From Serinus canaria (taxonomy: Eukaryota; Chordata; Aves; Passeriformes; Fringillidae): DNA of 64,000 bases. The DNA lies in NCBI RefSeq assembly GCF_022539315.1, contig NC_066313.1:8125764-8189763 (forward strand), in the 5' to 3' direction. The notes beneath the pieces were generated by a model. The model saw only the letters and a program-made list of their open reading frames with translations. It was not told the DNA's origin and did no database searches. The translations under genes were made by a program, and so were the position numbers. This document shows, in pieces, positions 1 through 11,363 of this stretch (the stretch's first letter is position 1; every line of letters starts with the position of its first letter).

Positions 1-1567
1 GATTGCCCCACTGAGGCTATTATCTTATTTCTTGGGATGACTACAATTAACTCCACAGGCCTGTTTCTCATATTGTCTGAATTACATATTTGGATTAGAT
101 GCATTAAATTGTTCCCAAATTGTACTTATAAGATTTCAGCCATTCAACATCATCAGGCTTTCCAGTAACCAATATTACCCCTCATTAAATGAGTCTGTTC
201 TCCTAACAAAAAGCTATGGTAGATTTTTCTGTCTGTGATCATCAACCAGTGAATTAAATGAGCCAGTGCGGTTTTTTTCCAGCTACAAAGTTATATATGA
301 GGATATTTTTACATTCCTCCCTCACTTAAACATTGATCCCAGTTGTACAAAACGCCACTGAGAATTTCAAAACCACACATTGTTATACTGTGGTCACCAG
401 ATCTCATCTGTTCATCTTTACATAAAGAACCAATAAGTAGAAAGAATTTTAGTCTAAGATTATTGCTGGTGCTCATTGCTGCTTGGAAGGTCTTCTTGTA
501 AAATTCCAGCTACAGTAGTCAAGCTCAAAAGAGCAACACAGACACCTTTTCATACAAAACACAGACTCTTAATTGAACTTGTGGATTCTAAAAATTGTTA
601 CCAGGTTGCAGATGAAACCTACTGACTGATAATGAAATTTAAAATATACACATTATAATTAATGTGAGGGAGGGGAAAAGCAAACATGGGTGGCACCTTT
701 GTTTTCGTTTAATTCTGCATTGGTTTAATCAAAATCCAGAAGGAAAAAAATGTAAGTAGAAAGAAATAAGAGTTAAATCATGAAGCTGATATTTTTTTCC
801 CATTGTGTGACTTCATATTGGCTGCTAGACTGTAATATAGGAAGGGTGAGAGAAAAGGGGCACTAGAGCTGGACAAGTAATATCTGAGCATCTTGGTGTC
901 TCCAGTGAAATTGCACACAACAGTGAAATTCCCCTTCTCCTCTGATGCCAGGCTCAATCTGTTTTGTCTTGGCTGATCATGAAGCCTTGCTGCATCTCTA
1001 CTAGATTGATTTCTGTGCCAAACACAGGAATGAAACGGGAGCTTTCGGAGGAGGGAATGGATATCAGTTAGGGATCAACAAAAATTCATTACAATTCCCT
1101 TTTTCCCTAAACTAAAACCCTTCTAGAAATGGCACATCAAAGCCTCCTGTCATCTGACCTCCACCCTGTCAATACTAAAAAGGAGAATTTGAAGGCTTTT
1201 GTAGCCCAGTATTTGCAATGTTTTGCACTTCCCAATGAAAGAATCCAGACTTTTTATTTTATTCCTGACAGCAGAGGGCCACAGGACTTGCAAGGGCTCA
1301 TCCAGTGTGCCTGGGCTGTGGTGGCAGCCACCCCACTGCCAGGCTGCTGTGGCATTTGCTGGAACCCCTCATGCCCTGTCTGGCTGAGCCTTTGGGGCCA
1401 GAAGGGGAGTTCCAGGGTGGTCACAGCAGCAGAAGAAAAGGGTGGGGATTCACAAATTTTTGCATTAAAATTTAAACTTTTTTATCAGAAGAGGTTTTTC
1501 TGCATTAATTATATAACTTGACTGCAGGCTTTAGCATGATTGCAACTTGACTGAAAGTAACTCTGTC
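1..1567. other. Unique intergenic or intronic sequence
   Basis: No gene or repeat is recognised. The stretch is A+T-rich except for a moderately G+C-richer patch at about 1270-1440. An open frame of 130 codons at 1129-1521 on the + strand crosses this patch. It has no recognisable domain, no splice context and low-complexity Cys/Trp/Pro-rich content typical of a chance frame, so it is not called a gene. Confidence 0.6.
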
Positions 1568-1583
1568 TTTTTTTTTTTTTTTT
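1568..1583. repeat. Poly-T run of 16
   Basis: An uninterrupted run of 16 T follows CTCTGTC. It could be a decayed retroposon tail on the minus strand or a simple homopolymer. No flanking duplication was seen, so origin is undetermined. Confidence 0.9.
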
Positions 1584-2533
1584 GATCAATCTGTTAGGGT
1601 TTTAATTAACTTACAAAAAGAAATGAATTCTCATCTCTGCATATGAAGTGTTCTCTCTTACCAAAGCAAGATTCCCAGTTTAACATCCTTTCCCACCTTT
1701 CAGCTTTATGTGGTAGGGTTACTCACCCTCTTTTATTGCAGTACTGCTCTTCAGTCCCTTTCCCTTTTGCAGATCTCTGTTCTTTCCTACTCAGAAAACT
1801 GAAAAAACAGTTTTCAGTCAGCTCATACAAGACAATCAAACTGGTAGTGCTTGTGAAAACAGCAGTGGCTGGAGTTAACTTCTAAAAATAATTCTAAAAA
1901 GAAGTGTTATTACATGCCTTCATGACATAACTTTGTTCAAGTTGTTTCATTTTGATTTTAAATTTTTATAAGGAAAAGGCAAACCCATACTGCAAATCCC
2001 ATGTCATAAGAAAAAGCATGTAGATTAAAGAGAAATTTACTGAGAGATTCACTGCAATAAAAGATTTTATACGCAAAGAAAATTTTTATACACATAATTT
2101 TATACACAAATCAAAATTAATAAATGTGTTAATGCTGAAAACTAAAGCCCGCATGAAAGAACTTTTTCAATTTATTTGAAATTCAATTTAATGCTTAATA
2201 ATGTTCACCAGTAAAAAAAAAAATTCAAAACGTACCATCACAAATCCAACTAACCCAGTTTTAGAATTGAACCAGATTTTGACTCACTGCTTTAGTGGTA
2301 AAAATTAGCAGGCAATATCATGATCCATTATAAATTTATCGCAGCCCAAGTCTAGGTGGCAAATGTGAATTTATGCTGCTTTATTCCTACAGATTATGCA
2401 GACTTCTCCACAGTTAGTCCAGGTCCTCTGAAATGGAGCAAGTTCAGTGAAATTAAAGACTGAATGGTTTACTTTGGCAAAGATTCTAGATTTTTTCCTC
2501 AAAATGTGTCATAAAATCACATGAGCAACTTGC

Positions 2534-2538
<5 letters not shown>
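1584..2538. other. Unique A+T-rich sequence
   Basis: No gene is seen. A small imperfect repeat lies at about 2064-2112, where the 8-mer TTTTATAC occurs at 2065, 2084 and 2098 inside similar A-rich contexts. The spacing (19 and 14) is irregular, so it is a degenerate local duplication rather than a microsatellite. Confidence 0.6.

Positions 2539-2572
<34 letters not shown>
2539..2572. repeat. Pure poly-A run of 34
   Basis: Thirty-four consecutive A residues lie between AAAGT and GTTTATAA. It is the longest perfect homopolymer in the window. The upstream 100 bases show no CR1 3' end or other retroposon body that I recognise, and no target-site duplication was found around it, so the run is called a homopolymer microsatellite. 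A young processed retrocopy with an unrecognised body cannot be excluded. Confidence 0.95.
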
Positions 2573-2576
<4 letters not shown>

Positions 2577-2830
2577 ATAATCAAATATTTCCCATAACCT
2601 TTTCTTTTTTCTTAAAAAACCACTAAAATAATCCATTGTGCCCCTCATATTAAAATCGCATCCATACCTAAGAACATCTGCAAAGAAATTATCCTTTTTA
2701 TAAAAGAGCTCTATGAAAGAAAATAGTACATAAACTCTTACAGGTGCTTCTTCATGCAGTGATTTACATCTACATTTAAGTGCCAAGTTTCTTGCAGAAT
2801 GTGTACATACAATAATGCATTTCTACTATC

Positions 2831-2888
2831 TAGAATTGGACATTTCAGTAGATGAAGTACATTTTATTATGTAAACTGACCAGAGGTT
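2831..2888. repeat. Dispersed direct repeat, copy 1 of 2
   Basis: This segment recurs in the same orientation at 3623-3680. The core at 2834-2863 is an exact 30-base match to 3626-3655, and the following ~25 bases match with scattered substitutions. Offset between copies is 792 bases. I do not recognise the sequence as a known repeat family. See the findings for interpretation. Confidence 0.85.
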
Positions 2889-3622
2889 ATGAATCTAAGA
2901 TTTTTTTTACCAATTTATTAAGCATCCCATGTTCATATGATTGGTTTCTAGGCACCAATCTTCTAATAAGAGTGAATAATGAAAATACCACCTAAATATC
3001 CTTCAGTTTAAAGAGGAATATAATGGAGCTCTCTCCATTAGGGATATGGGAAGTTTCACAGTTTAGATTAGTTGGAGTTATGCAGCTGGGCAACAATGCA
3101 ATTAAACAATCAGACAGATAAGAGAGATATTACTATGAGATGGCAAATGCCTCACAGGTGTTGGCAAATTCTGAAGCCTGGAATAAACAAAAGAATGTAT
3201 CAACACTGCTACATGTCATAAATGCAGGTTTCTATTTCAAAACTGCAATACAGCACAGAAGTTTTTCTTGAAGCAAATAGTTAGTGTTTTTCATTAGAAG
3301 AGTCCTGAAATAGTAATAAGTAATACTTTTATTTACACCACCAAAATGAGTAATCAAATTAAGAATATGCAAAGCATTTTCTTCATTTTAATGTATAAAA
3401 GCTAACAAATATTTGGGTTTGTTTAATGTTTATCAGTTAAAATCTAAATTTTCAGCCTAGGGTATGTCACTGGGCTTCAGAGAAATGAAGAAAGGATTTT
3501 TTTAGCCAGGATTTGTCACAGTGGGGAATCATAGTAATATTTTTGAAGTCAATGGGAGTTTGTTTTCACCTGATTTCTCCAGAAACCAAGAATGCAATAT
3601 TTTCTCAGTTTCAGTTATCCTC
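2889..3622. other. Sequence between the two direct repeat copies
   Basis: A+T-rich sequence without a gene or recognised repeat. It separates the two copies of the 58-base direct repeat. If the pair were the ends of one element this would be its interior, but no coding frame or other paired element supports that reading. Confidence 0.5.
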
Positions 3623-3680
3623 TACAATTGGACATTTCAGTAGATGAAGTACATTCTATTGTGCAAAGTGAGCAAAGGGA
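3623..3680. repeat. Dispersed direct repeat, copy 2 of 2
   Basis: Partner of the segment at 2831-2888, same orientation, with an exact 30-base core at 3626-3655. After the core the two copies differ by single substitutions at roughly every fourth base, so the similarity decays gradually rather than stopping at a sharp edge. Confidence 0.85.
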
Positions 3681-3837
3681 TATTCCATAGCACATGGCAT
3701 CATGCTCAGCATACAAAGATGAATGTCTGAACTACTGTCTGCCCATGGGAACTGGTGAATGAATTCTTGGTTTTGCTTTGCTTTTGCATAGCCTTGGCTT
3801 TCCCTATTAAACTGTTTCTAACAGCCCATGGGTTTCT

Positions 3838-3929
3838 GCACTTTTATCCTCTTGATGTTTTACCCCAGACCAATGTGGAGCATCTGGTTGGGTGGGGTTT
3901 TGTTGTTGTCTGGGGTTAAACCACAAGCA
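3838..3929 (+). mobile_element. Possible LTR 3'-end fragment (avian ERV family)
   Basis: The segment ends with TGGGGTTAAACCACAA (3911-3926). It is preceded by a G+T-rich stretch with GGTTGGGTGGGGTTTTGTTG. Read on the + strand this resembles the terminal part of the avian LTR family present in minus orientation at 7596-8146 and 48560-48928, whose minus-strand end is complementary to TGTTGTGGTTT. Further left, CACTTTTATCCTC may belong to the same element, but the match is weak there. Only the last ~45 bases are reasonably supported, and the left border is a guess. Confidence 0.4.
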
Positions 3930-4367
3930 GAGGGTGTGATGGCAAAGCCACTCATTGGCCACATCAAGGTGGCATGAGTAGAAAACAGCTTAATTTGTCT
4001 CTTGCAACTCCAGTCTATACAACAAAGAGTGCCAGCTTGTTCTTTTCTATTTTTTCTTTTTTTTTTGGTAATTTGCATTTTCTCCAAAAATCAAAGCAGC
4101 TTCTCCTTCTCATGTCACAATACAAACAGGCTGATCATCTTGAGATGATATACATCTGAGACAGGATGTGTGGTTCACAAAGTGTTGTTTTAATAATTCA
4201 TTCTTCGGTCGTCAAAGAGAAGACAGGCTTTAGAAGTTCCTTTTGTTGTCACTATGAAACAGGTAACACTACACAGAAGAACAGCAGCCACTGGGTGGCT
4301 CTTCTGAGTACTGAACCCAGGTCTTTTTTCTTGTTTATATCAGGAATTTACCTGCAGTCCAAGTCAG
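3930..4367. other. Unique sequence before the CR1 fragment
   Basis: No gene or repeat is recognised. It contains a T-rich stretch at about 4045-4068. The CR1 fragment begins somewhere near the right edge, and its 5' boundary is blurred by divergence. Confidence 0.5.
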
Positions 4368-4560
4368 GAATTGTAACAGGCTGCCCAGGGAGGAGGTGGA
4401 GTCATTATCCCTGAAAGTGTTGGAGAAATGACTCAATATAGCACTGGTGCTGTGGTTTAGCTGTGGTGCTGTGGTTTAGCTCATACGTTGGTGCTCAGCC
4501 AAAGGTTGCACTGAGTCATCCTGGAGGTTTTTTCAGCCATAGTGGTTCTTGGATTCTAAC
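4368..4560 (+). mobile_element. CR1 LINE fragment, 3' untranslated end
   Basis: The block GGCTGCCCAGGGAGGAGGTG (from 4380) is followed by GTGGAGTCATTATCCCTGAA-like text, a GGTTTAGCT motif, TTGGTGCTCAGCCAAAGGTT (4489-4508) and TGGAGGTTTTTTCAGCC. This is the familiar order of motifs in the last ~200 bases of avian CR1, read in the sense direction. The element ends near GGATTCTAA, where the family's short 8-base tandem tail is degenerate. CR1 copies are normally truncated at the 5' end, as here, and carry no coding part in this stretch. A 19-base internal tandem duplication (4446-4483) is private to this copy. Family assignment is from memory of CR1; the exact subfamily is not determined. Confidence 0.8.
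4446..4483. repeat. 19-base tandem duplication inside CR1
   Basis: Unit GGTGCTGTGGTTTAGCTGT at 4446-4464 is repeated at 4465-4483 with 17 of 19 bases identical. The normal CR1 end has only one such block as far as I recall, so the duplication arose in this copy after insertion, probably by replication slippage. Confidence 0.85.
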
Positions 4561-7500
4561 CAGAACCTGATGAACAGCAGCACCTCTACAAAGAGACAGC
4601 AGTGGCTGGTGTCCTCCCAGTGTCAAATCACAGCGGGGAGTGTGCAGCCACAGCTGTGAACCTCTGGGAGGTTCTGTGCCACCAAATGCCCAGTGAGAGC
4701 CAACATCTCTCTTTCCTTCCATTCAATGCATCAGGGCAGCTTGGGACACCTCAGGACCTCTTGCCCCAACAGCAGCTCCACAAAAGAAGTGGCAAAAGGG
4801 CAGAGACCCTCCCACAGGGATGCTGGGCCAGCTGCTGCTGCTGGCACTGGGGGCTGGAGCCACCCCAGAGAGCTTCTGGTCAGAATTGATGAGAGATTAT
4901 GGCCCACAGTCTTCCTCACAAGTGCTGCTGACGTGCCACAAATGCCATAAAAGCTGCTGCTCTTGGGGCAGCAAAGGAGGAATGTACTAAAACAAAAGAG
5001 ACTTTTGATGTTGGTTCCCTGGGTGGACAGGCCATTGTTGGCTGTATTTGGGACGAAGTTAGCAGAAGGCAAAAGGAGAAAGAAAAAAGCAGAAACAGCT
5101 GCAGCTTTTATTGTGGGAGCTCAGTCCTGCTGCATGTGGTAAATAAGGAATTTTAAAAGACTAATAAGGAGAAAGGCTGTGAATAAAATAGAACAGTCAA
5201 CTGGCACAGCTTCCTCTTTAGAGCCATGGCTCTATCTTGATAATAAAAAGAAACAGTAAAATAAAGTAAGCATTTTAGTTTAGAACGTGTGAGATTACAT
5301 TCTAAAACATTTATAGAAAAATGTTTAATTTTTAAACATATAGGTCCGAGGTTACTGAACAAAAGGCAACATTCAAAATGAGCAGATAAAGTATAAAAAT
5401 GGCTGTTTCAATGAATAGCTCTCAGAAAATACTGTACAGTGGTGACTTAGAAGTAGTTTTCCACACCAGTACTTTAACAGCTCATCAGAGAGCTTTATTA
5501 TCAGTTATAAAAAAAGAAAAATTTAATTTTTTTAATGTAATGATATATTCACATAAACCCTACAGTCAAATTTTTATTCCCTATAAAATTCGTGCCTTCT
5601 CTTATGAATACCTTATATTCCTAGGACCACTTAAAAGGCAGTCAGAAATAAAAATGCTACAGACACAAGGAAATTAATCTAGATGACAATGTATGTGAGA
5701 AGGTAAAGAAACAACAAACCAGTAAAAAACTCAACCTAAAACTGTGACATCAAGTTACACTGGTGTATGCTAAAAAGTAGGGAAAAAACACACAAAAAAT
5801 TAATTTAGGATTTGGGCTAAAGCACACTGTGCTCTGCAGAAAGACTTTGACTTAAGTGGCCATTTGTTCATGTCCTCATAGTGAATATAGTGGGGATCTC
5901 AACCTGCATGTATCATTCCAAGCTATTTCACTAAACTGAGGCTGAGTAAAATCACAAGGCACTATCAAAAAGCAAACACTAATTTAGGATAGAAAAAGCT
6001 TTTTTGAAACTCAGTGACGCTTTAGCCATTAAAACATATATGCTGAAATGTATTTAATAGTAAAGAGACTAATTAAGCTGGCTGACCTCTTATAGGAATC
6101 CAATTGTTTCCAATATCTGCAAGGACAATTTATTCCATGGGGGTTTTTTGCCAGCAGTGTGAGGAAAAATTCAAACTTGGACCAACTAAAGTAATTTAAG
6201 TAATTTACTTTTACTGTTTTTACATATCTGTTCCTGATTTTCTAAGAAATCTATGCACACAGTTGGAAGGGATTTTCTGCTTGTTTAAGAGATTTCAAGC
6301 TACCAAAAACACAGCTTTAAGTTTTGCAGTATATACTGATTGCACCTGAAATTGTCTATTTCAAAATATTATTAAAATCCATAGTGGAGGAAAAGCTGGC
6401 CATATTGTTTGACTTATTTGCAAGCCACTGAGACTTGATGAATTTTCATCCTGAACAGGGGGAGCAAAAACAGGCATGAACACTTAGCAGGAAGGAAAAT
6501 CTCCAACCAAGACACACAACCCAAGATCTGCTGTTCCTCAAAGGATGCTGCCTTGTCCTGTCCAGCTTCAGTAATTAAAACAGAGAAGTCCCATTCAGTT
6601 GTAACAAAATATTGAACTGAAAAGAAAAAGGTCTATTATCAATTTTTATTGCTTGGAAATTTATTTTTTTAGACACTTAAAAGATTCCTGTTTCAATTTC
6701 ACTGTTAAAATTCAGATCTGAAGGCTTCTCATCAGTCACACCAAACATAAGCTCCTGAAGATCCTGCAGCTGGGAATAAGTGCTTTGAAAGTCAATGTGT
6801 TGTATCCAGGTTTCCAAGGATATTGTGCTACAAGACTTCAGATCCAAGGTAGATAGAAAACTTCAAAGAGTGAGATTAGATTTATATCCAGCACCTAGGG
6901 ACTTCTTCTCTAGGTAAAAATCAATTGCTCTTAATCAAATATCCTTGTGTGCTGCATAATTTAAATAAAGACATAAATAAGTACCTCTATTTTTTGGTAA
7001 TGAAAAGCACTCTAAAATTAATGGTTCTTTTTTCCCACTGAAATATGGAAATGAACAGAGAAATTAACACTGTACAGGATGGAATTATATCAGCAGTGTG
7101 GAAGTATTTTCCTCTACTAGTACCAATTCAGAAGACAACAATTTGCTTCTGTAAATTCAACATCAACATCCACAGGGACTACAGCATGTACTGCAAGGCC
7201 AGACTCCTCTCTTGCTACAATTTTCTGTTTTTTGTAATGTGTTGACTGGAATCCTTAAATTCATTTATAGAGCATGGCTCACTCATTATAAGCTGTCATA
7301 ACACCAAAGAAACTACCATTTTCTTGATCTAGAATACCTATTATGGCCTTAAAATTGTGGTAGATTATAAATTATAGATTTAGATTATAAATCTGTTTAG
7401 TTTTAATATATAAATAGTTTTAGGGCAAATAGATTTAGTGCCTTTTTTATTATGCAAATGATTTTTTGTAAAAATACATAGGCCTGTATCTTCTGTAGGG

Positions 7501-7595
7501 AAGTAAAACAAATTCATCATAAATTTTCTAAATTTATAAAAATAAGATATATAAAAATAGGCTTTCCAAGTTATATATCATGGCTTTGAGAAAAA
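4561..7595. other. Unique sequence, no gene seen
   Basis: A patch with higher G+C lies at about 4600-4960. Frames are open there on both strands (4602-4889, 4731-5072), but neither has a recognised domain or splice context. From 5100 to 7600 the sequence is strongly A+T-rich. A 12-base word TAGATTATAAAT occurs at 7361 and again 20 bases later at 7381. POU-type octamer ATGCAAAT occurs at 7452, which is expected by chance at this length. No transposon was recognised. Confidence 0.55.
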
Positions 7596-8146
7596 TGTTG
7601 TGGGTTTTTTGTGGCTGCTCAGTCCCATGCAGATACCCGCTCACTTCCCCACAGAGGGATGGAGGAGGGAATTTGGTGTGTAGAAATCAGAAGTCTCATG
7701 GGTTGATACAAAGAGAGGTTAATAGATAAAGCAAAAGCTGCAAGTGAGCAAAGCAAAGGAGTCATTCCCTGCTTCCCACCAGCAAGGAGGGCTTCAGTCA
7801 TCCCCAGGAAAATGGGGCTCCATCACACACAACAGGGATTTTTGGAAGGCAAATTCCATTCCTGCCAGCATCCCCTCTTCCTTCTTATTCAGCAGCTTTT
7901 ATTGCTGAGCCTGGAATGGGATATTCCTTGGGCCTGTTGGGGTCTGCTGTCCTGACTCTGTCCCTCCAAACTCTTTGTGCACCCCCAGTCCATTCACTGC
8001 TGGGTGCCTTAAAGGGCAGAAAAGGCCTTGACTCTGCAAGCTCTGCTCAGCAAAAATAGAACATCCCTGTGTTATCAATACTGCTTCCAGCAGAAATTTA
8101 AAACCACAGTGAGGAAAAGTAACTTGTTCCCAGTCAAAACCAACAT
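7596..8146 (-). mobile_element. Near-complete solo LTR of an avian endogenous retrovirus
   Basis: The left end begins TGTTGTGGGTTTTTTGTGGC and the right end is CAGTCAAAACCAACATA, close to the TG...CA ends of a common avian LTR family. Landmarks in order: GGCTCCATCACACA (7816-7829), GGAATGGGATATTCCTTGGG (7914-7933), TGTGCACCCCCAG, GCCTTGACTCTGCAAG and CATCCCTGTGTTATCAATAC. The transcriptional sense is the minus strand, because in that family the TATA box and a CRE-like site read on the complement. Length ~551 bases fits a whole LTR. No gag, pol or env follows, so the internal part was lost by LTR-LTR recombination. Target-site duplications are not evident (flanks AAAAA and ATTTA). Family class (ERVL-like) is an inference. 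Confidence 0.75.
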
Positions 8147-11100
8147 AATTTAAGGGAAAAAAAAAAAAGATAATCATTTAATCATTCTGGTAAATAACAT
8201 ATACCTTCTTAATTGTAATGAAATTATTTTCCCTGTAAACAAGAACAGCAACAAGAAGTTGTTACAGGAAAACAGACAAGGAAATTAAATTGAAAAGTTG
8301 TGTTAAACATAATTAATGTTGTGACATAAACTGACAAAAGCCAGGAAATTGAAACCTAAGGCTGACATTCTATCTATAATGCTCTCTCTTTTTCCATTAC
8401 ATGACTTAAAACCAGAGTTACAGCCTTAACTTTGGGTTTCCTGTCTGGTGTCAGTTTGTGTCACAACCTTCATGTTCCTTAAACATTGGGCGAGTTAATT
8501 TGTATATTACTCTTTAATTGAAATGAGAATTAACAGTAAAATCAGAACCTTTTGAAAATAGTTTTGAAAAAACTTGCGTGAGTTTTAAGTTGCCCATGTC
8601 TTGCATTTGAACTTTACCACATGTTTTCTTCAAACGAAAGCTAGCAGTAAATCTTAATTTCCTACTAAACTGTGAAAACAAACATCTTCTGTTTTCAAAC
8701 ACAGATATTTCATTTATAAACTGCACGTGGTCAAAATAAATCTCTAGGAGAAAGCAACAAAATCTATTTTTGTTGGAGAAATAGGTTTTTAATCATAATT
8801 TTTATTTATTATATCTGTAGATCTGCCTCATATTATAATTTTATTTTTTGATGCAGGACAAATAGGTGACAGTAAATGTCTCTGTGGAGTTTGACAGTAC
8901 CACAGTAAATGCTCTGCTTGGGCCTCAGTTTCTTTGTATAAATAAGATCATAACTTTCAGGCAAAAGTTATTACTGCTGCAACAATTCAAAGCTGCAGAG
9001 GCAGAAGAGATGTTTCTAAACAACATCAGCAGTTTCAAGCACTACAAAAATTCAAGAGTGTGTTTATAATAGACTCTATTTCCTTTCTTCAGAGAACCAG
9101 AAAAAGCAAAACCAAATTAATTCCTAACATATATCTTAACATCCAAAGGCTTGTGGTTTTCCCATCTCTTTGTAGATAGTAGGTTAACACACAGAAATGA
9201 TCATTTAAAAGATAAAGAACATAACTTTGTTGAGCTACACTACAGACTGCATTTACAACTCTTTGGTACAGGTATAAATGTTTTCTAATAAAATCTGGTA
9301 ACGCTTTTAAGCATACTGAGGCAACCCAATCTTTATTTATTGTCAAAACATTTACTTTCCCTTCTAAAAGTAGTATAAAGTAACAAAGTATGATATTGTC
9401 TGTGTTAGAGAAGGAAAACAGCTGAAGGGATGTTATTAGCTTTAATTCAGCCAGTGAATAGATGGGAAATAGCATATTGGAAATCTCTTTCTGCAAGGCA
9501 GTGACATCGCATATGAGGAAGTAGAATTATTTCATATATGATTAAAGGGACACATTTATTCAGTGAATTCATTGGAATTACACCAAGAATCTTCCTTTGG
9601 GAATAATTTTACCTGGTGGTGCAGATCATTCTCTGGTATAAATCCCTCAGGCTACTTTGGCTTGATTTATGACTCCTAGGAATGAGGCCCATTGTTCCAA
9701 AAGAGCAAAAATTTCATTCCTCGGGAAGAACTGCCAAGAAAAGCAAAGGAACCTTAATTGTAGCATTTGATAAATTCATATTTTCTCTAAATTTATTTAG
9801 ATAGTCAATCCTCTTTAAATAAACATTTTCTGAATGCCTAAAGAATGTTATACATATTTTAAACTGTATCCTACTACATATGATATGGTGCTATAAATTA
9901 ATATATTTCCTGAGGGGGGAAAAAAAAAATCTCTTTGACCTCAAGGCAAATTCATTCATATCAAATCTCTGCACATCCAAAGGACTCCTCCACACAAGGT
10001 GTGTTTAATAAGCAGGCAAGTTTAACAAGATGGTCCAGGGTTCACCTACCCTGAGCACACCTAGAGCCAAAGATGAGTCTCTCTGTAAATCACCTCATTA
10101 CCCAAATGAACATGCACGCCATTTGGCCTGGGCTTGGCTCCTGGCTGCTGAATTCCAGGACAATTTACACTCTCAGAAGAGGATCAGGAGCAGAGTGAAT
10201 GCAGAAATAAATTAAGAAAGCAAGGAGGTGCATTCTCTCTGGGCTTGCTTGTGCTCCCAGTGTAAACTCTGCACCGTGACCATGGGGGAAGGATGACACT
10301 GGCCAGTGTCAGCTGAACCTGCCTCTCAGGCTGCCTGGAGCAGCAGTGGAAAAACACAAACATTTGCAGCTCTCCTCATGCACAGAAATCATCCAAACAA
10401 GTCAGCTGGCTTGCTAAAGGTGGCAGCTCATCTCTTTTGTCTTAAAGGCAGGTCAAGGTGCCAGGCTCAGATGCAGATGATAACAAATCCCACCTTAGGT
10501 AACTGAAAATATACTTCTTTTTTTTTTTCCCCTACAAATGTAAGTAATTTAAAACCAAACGAGCAGAATTTGTGACTGTTTATCTCTTCCTGGTTTTATC
10601 TTTCAAAGTCATATTATTTGATATATCTCATGAGGAGACTCCAAATCTTCATCTAAGTACTGCCCTTGTGGAAACTGATACGGGCACAGATTAAGCAAAT
10701 GGCTCATTTCAAATAGCAGCTGCAGAGTATGAGAGCAGGTTTTCTCCAGTCTGAAACAGAGCTACCTTTGATTTTGCATTAAGGCCATAACTGATTTATA
10801 TGTAAAACCTATGCTTTTTCTCCCTACAGGCTGCTGGTTGGTTGGATAACCTGCTCTTTCACCATCTTTGCAAATCTTGCATGTGCAGTAAAGATTTTTT
10901 GGCAATAGTTTAGAGGCTTCCTCCCCCACAACTTCTTATGAGCTCCATCTGGCCAGAATGAAGGAATCTAAGTTGAACAGTACATCAAATCCCCAAGTGA
11001 TATACTCCTAAATCCATTGTTTCTTGTGATGTTTCAAAGAATTATGTTTGAGTAAGGAAATTGAGGGCTTAGTAATATATTGATAATTAACACAGCAGAT

Positions 11101-11275
11101 GTTGTATAAGTGTAGGTTGCAATAGCATTGTCTCTCTGGAAAGAAAATAAGTATATTAAGCAAGAATAGAAACATTTTAGTGGCAATATTCTAGGTTTTT
11201 TTAAATTGTTTAGTCTTATAAATAGCTGATTTCATGTCTGAAAGGAAAATATCCAGCAGTCTTCACAGTGTGCTC
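8147..11275. other. Unique sequence, no gene seen
   Basis: Mostly A+T-rich. It includes a G6A10 run at 9914-9929 and a T run at 10518-10528. The 135-codon minus-strand frame at 9089-9496 is rich in Leu, Ser and Tyr without a recognisable domain and is taken as chance. The segment 10020-10500 is slightly richer in G+C but shows no known repeat. Confidence 0.55.
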
Positions 11276-11363
11276 TTTGGTTTTTTTGGTTTTTTTTTTT
11301 TGTTTGTTTGTTTGCTTGTTTGTTTTTGATTTTTTTTTGTTTGTTTGTTTTTTGGGTTTTTTT
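11276..11363. repeat. T-rich (TTTG)n-like simple repeat
   Basis: An 88-base tract almost entirely of T and G, with several TTTG or TTTGTTTG units (about 11302-11325 and 11338-11350) and pure T runs up to 12. It ends in CCCC. This could be a decayed retroposon tail on the minus strand that expanded into a microsatellite, or simple slippage. No element body adjoins it. Confidence 0.9.

Noticed and set aside
1129..1521. 130-codon open frame (+)
   Set aside because: No domain, no splice sites, and the content is Cys/Trp/Pro-rich through a G+C-richer patch.
9089..9496. 135-codon open frame (-)
   Set aside because: Hydrophobic Leu/Ser/Tyr-rich text as expected from A+T-rich DNA, with no partner exons or known family.
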